From positions 1,212 through 8,829 of the forward strand of contig DBWK01000136.1 of NCBI GenBank assembly GCA_002308875.1: a stretch of 7,618 nucleotides of DNA, read 5' to 3'. Under the pieces are notes generated by a model. That model had not been told where the DNA came from, made no database searches, and worked only from the letters and a program-made list of their open reading frames with translations. This document shows, piece by piece, positions 5,131 to 7,618 of the stretch; position 1 is the first letter of the stretch; each line of letters begins with the position of its first letter. Both the position numbers and the translations under genes were made by a program. The DNA is from Treponema sp. UBA1240 (GTDB lineage: Bacteria; Spirochaetota; Spirochaetia; Treponematales; Treponemataceae).

Positions 5131-6078
5131 ATGCGCGGAACACTTATCGGCGGCTCAAATAATATTTTCTCAGTAGAATGCGATGACGGACAAATCCGGC
5201 AGTGTTCAATAAAGGGCAAAAAGCTTAAATCTGACAAGCGGTATTACAATCCGCTAGCCCCCGGCGATTTGCTTGAAATTGAAGCCGATGGTGATACAGG
5301 ACAGATTACGGCGCTTTTACCGCGCAAAAACGTGTTTGAGCGATGGAATGTAAAGGGCAGAGCACCGCAGCTTTTGGCGGCGAACCTTGACTATGTTGTT
5401 TGTTTTACAACGCCGGATTTTCCGCCGTTCAGGCCAAGATTCGTTGACCGCATGCTTGTACAGGCAGAAGCCGCAAAAATTGAACCACTGATTGTATGCA
5501 ACAAATGTGATTTGGAGTTTTCGCCCGATACGGAACAGATGCTTTCAATCTGGGAAGAATTGGGCTACAAGGTTTTAAGACTTTCGGCAAAAACGGGCAA
5601 GGGTGTTTCGGAGCTTGCGCGTTTGCTGAATGGAAAAAAAGCCGCTTTTGCGGGGCAGTCCGGTGTGGGCAAGTCCAGCGTGATAAACGCGCTTGATTCA
5701 AATGTAAGCCTGAAAACCGGCGGACTGTCGCTCAAATATGAGCGTGGTACACATACAACAACGCGCGGAACTCTTTATCATCTGAGAATAAACCCCGCAC
5801 TGCTTGACGGCGATACGCAGGGTTGTGCGGATATTATTGATACGCCCGGAATACGCAGATTTGTTCTGAACGAAATACCTCCGGACGAACTGATTTATTA
5901 TTTCAGGGAAATGGAACCGCTTGTAGGTACGTGTTCATTTGGTTTGTCATGTACTCATTCGCACGAGGCAGGCTGTAAAATCCTTGAAGCAACGCATGCC
6001 GGTGTGATTACGGAAGAGCGCTACGAGAGCTGGTCGCGAATAAAAAGCGAAATTGAAACCGGCAGTTGGGAAGATTAG
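5131..6078 (+). CDS. rsgA: Small-subunit ribosome maturation GTPase RsgA
   Basis: RsgA is a circularly permuted GTPase that checks late 30S subunit maturation. The 315-residue protein shows the family order. An N-terminal OB fold (1-65) is followed by G4 'NKCD' (124-127) and G5 'SAKTGKG' (152-158). G1/P-loop 'GQSGVGKSS' (175-183), the G2 threonines in 'GTHTTTR' (206-212) and G3 'DTPG' (237-240) come next. The C-terminal zinc site is Cys268, Cys274, His276 and Cys282. The first two Cys are separated by five residues, one more than I remember as usual, and the G2-G3 stretch is also somewhat long ('NPALLDGDTQG'); both look like lineage variation rather than damage. There is no SD before the ATG. 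mutS2 follows after 5 nt. It is divergent from ispE. Confidence 0.97.
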   Translation: MRGTLIGGSNNIFSVECDDGQIRQCSIKGKKLKSDKRYYNPLAPGDLLEIEADGDTGQITALLPRKNVFERWNVKGRAPQLLAANLDYVVCFTTPDFPPFRPRFVDRMLVQAEAAKIEPLIVCNKCDLEFSPDTEQMLSIWEELGYKVLRLSAKTGKGVSELARLLNGKKAAFAGQSGVGKSSVINALDSNVSLKTGGLSLKYERGTHTTTRGTLYHLRINPALLDGDTQGCADIIDTPGIRRFVLNEIPPDELIYYFREMEPLVGTCSFGLSCTHSHEAGCKILEATHAGVITEERYESWSRIKSEIETGSWED

Positions 6079-6083
6079 AAAAA

Positions 6084-7618
6084 ATGGACACAAGAACATT
6101 ACAGTTATTGGATTATTATACTGTACGGGATATAATTTCAGGTTACTGCATGAGTGAGGAAGGGCAGGCTTTTTTTAAGAATATAGAGCCGGCTTCTTCC
6201 ACGGACGGTTTTTTGACGTTCAAAAAATTTGCGTGTGACTGGACAAAGGTTTTACAGCTCCAGAACCCTGTAAAAATGTGCGGCTGGACAGCATGTGCCG
6301 GTTTTCTTCCGTTGGTGGGAATAGAAGGTTCCGTTCTTGAAGTTCCCGATGTTTACGCGCTTGGAATGTTCTGCCGCGCCACCGAAAAGGTAAGGAACAG
6401 CCTTTTGAATTTGAACGAAAAAGTTCCTGTTAAAAATCTTCTAGAAGTTGCTGAAGCAATCCCTCCGCTTGCAAATCCAGCTGATGAAATATTCCGAATA
6501 ATAGATGAAAAAGGCGAAATGCGGGATTTGCCGCAGATTCGTGCCATAAGGAATACAATAAACAAAATCCGACGCGAAATAGCTTCGCTTTTAAAAAACT
6601 ATACTACCGATATTGCGTTCAAAGATTCTCTCCAGTCCGATATGCCTACAATCCGTGGAGAACGGCAGGTTCTAGCCGTAAAAGCAAATTTCAAAGGGCG
6701 TATTCCCGGTATTGTCCATGAAATGTCTCAGACTGGACAGACTGTTTTTCTTGAGCCGGAAGACGTTGTTCAAAAAAACAACGACCTTATTCGTGAAGAG
6801 TATCAGCTTGCCGTGGAAATCCGCAAAATACTCAGGGACTTGGTTGCAAAACTTGGAGAATATAAGGCGGATTTAATTCTTGCGCACGAAAAAATGGTAC
6901 TGTTGGACGCAACTTTTGCAGCGGCTGTTTGGGGAATTGAGCAGAAATGTACTTTTGCACAGGAATCTGTTCCCGAAAAGCCTCTTACGTTGTTAAAAGC
7001 ACGCCATCCGTTGCTCGGCAAATCCGCTGTTCCCATAGATTTTGTATTTCTTCCGAATTGCCGTATTGTAATAATAACCGGTCCCAATACGGGCGGAAAA
7101 ACCGTAACACTAAAAACAGCCGCTTTGTTCGCCGCATTGAATCAAAGCGGATTCCCGATACCGGCCGCGGAAGGTTCCGCACTCCCTGTTTTTGACAATA
7201 TTTTTGCTGATATAGGCGATGAACAGTCAATGGAACAGTCGCTTTCAACATTCAGCGGACACATGAAGAATATTGCGCACATAACCGCTGACGCTACGGA
7301 AAACAGCCTTGTTCTGCTCGACGAACTCGGCAGCGGAACCGACCCGCAGGAAGGCGGCGCAATTGCAATGGCTGTTTTGGATTATCTTATTGAAAAAAAG
7401 GCATATGTGCTTGTAACAACCCATCACGGTATTCTTAAAAACTACGGTTTTACGCATGAAATTTGCGCAAACGCTTCGGTTGACTTTGACACAAATACCC
7501 TTTCGCCCACGTATAGAATTTTGATGGGAGTTTCCGGCGAAAGCCACGCACTGGATATTGCCGACAGGAACGGCTTGCTGCCTTGCATCTCAAAGGTTGC
7601 GCGGAATTATATTGTTAC
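6084..7618 (+). CDS. mutS2: Endonuclease MutS2 / ribosome-collision ATPase, 3' end outside window
   Basis: The frame stays open from ATG 6084 to the window edge (511 complete codons). The start region (DTRTLQLLDYYTVRDII, then MSEEGQAFF) matches the MutS2 N-terminus. The core includes 'MPTIRGERQVLAVKA' and 'GIVHEMSQTGQTVFLEP', a conserved pre-clamp segment. The ATPase has Walker A 'GPNTGGKT' (333-340), the signature 'STFSGHM' (388-394), Walker B 'LVLLDELGSGTDP' with Asp413-Glu414, and the 'TTHH' switch. MutS2 lacks the mismatch-recognition domain of MutS. Homologues suppress recombination or, as shown in Bacillus, split collided ribosomes. The C-terminal KOW/Smr part lies beyond the window, so nuclease capacity cannot be judged. 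It starts 5 nt after rsgA without a clear SD, suggesting translational coupling. Confidence 0.97.
   Translation, partial: MDTRTLQLLDYYTVRDIISGYCMSEEGQAFFKNIEPASSTDGFLTFKKFACDWTKVLQLQNPVKMCGWTACAGFLPLVGIEGSVLEVPDVYALGMFCRATEKVRNSLLNLNEKVPVKNLLEVAEAIPPLANPADEIFRIIDEKGEMRDLPQIRAIRNTINKIRREIASLLKNYTTDIAFKDSLQSDMPTIRGERQVLAVKANFKGRIPGIVHEMSQTGQTVFLEPEDVVQKNNDLIREEYQLAVEIRKILRDLVAKLGEYKADLILAHEKMVLLDATFAAAVWGIEQKCTFAQESVPEKPLTLLKARHPLLGKSAVPIDFVFLPNCRIVIITGPNTGGKTVTLKTAALFAALNQSGFPIPAAEGSALPVFDNIFADIGDEQSMEQSLSTFSGHMKNIAHITADATENSLVLLDELGSGTDPQEGGAIAMAVLDYLIEKKAYVLVTTHHGILKNYGFTHEICANASVDFDTNTLSPTYRILMGVSGESHALDIADRNGLLPCISKVARNYIV

Overview
The window looks like chromosomal DNA from a Treponema-like spirochaete. 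The evidence is a moderate-GC, diderm gene set: a signal-peptide-bearing outer-membrane beta-barrel, a LolA-like periplasmic protein, the MEP-pathway gene ispE directly upstream of spoVG, and rsgA followed by mutS2. The genus is an inference from gene content and protein style, not from a database match.

Layout. (1) Positions 1-1692, plus strand: the C-terminal end of a LolA-like outer-membrane lipoprotein-sorting protein, then a complete 468-residue barrel with a DUF1302-like GRQ...WG...DG motif. This is probably the downstream end of an MMPL/RND-type envelope export operon whose pump lies left of the window. (2) 1697-2323, minus strand: a TetR regulator convergent with the barrel. It has a consensus promoter and a perfect 21-bp palindrome upstream, and probably regulates itself and the export operon. 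(3) 2440-3207, minus strand: a two-gene unit, a 5-TM membrane protein and a 67-residue XRE repressor. It has its own consensus promoter, an operator-like dyad over the -10, and a rho-independent terminator. (4) 3355-3575, plus strand: a compact transcription unit (promoter, SD, 38-codon very basic ORF, strong terminator) encoding an unrecognised miniprotein. A 15-bp perfect inverted repeat follows it. (5) 3723-4914, minus strand: ispE then spoVG. (6) 5131 to the right edge, plus strand: rsgA then mutS2, which is cut by the window end. rsgA and ispE are divergent across a 216-bp spacer.

Functional themes are envelope lipid or hydrophobe transport with local TetR control; a small XRE-regulated membrane module; isoprenoid precursor synthesis with a nucleic-acid-binding regulator (SpoVG); and ribosome maturation and quality control (RsgA, MutS2). 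The most unusual features are the isolated 38-aa basic-peptide gene and the repeated placement of a perfect TTGACA about 29-33 nt before the start codons of tetR, ispE and rsgA, all lacking a good Shine-Dalgarno. That placement predicts leaderless or nearly leaderless mRNAs. The rest of the window is conventional housekeeping and regulatory content; I see no mobile element, CRISPR array, tRNA or rRNA.
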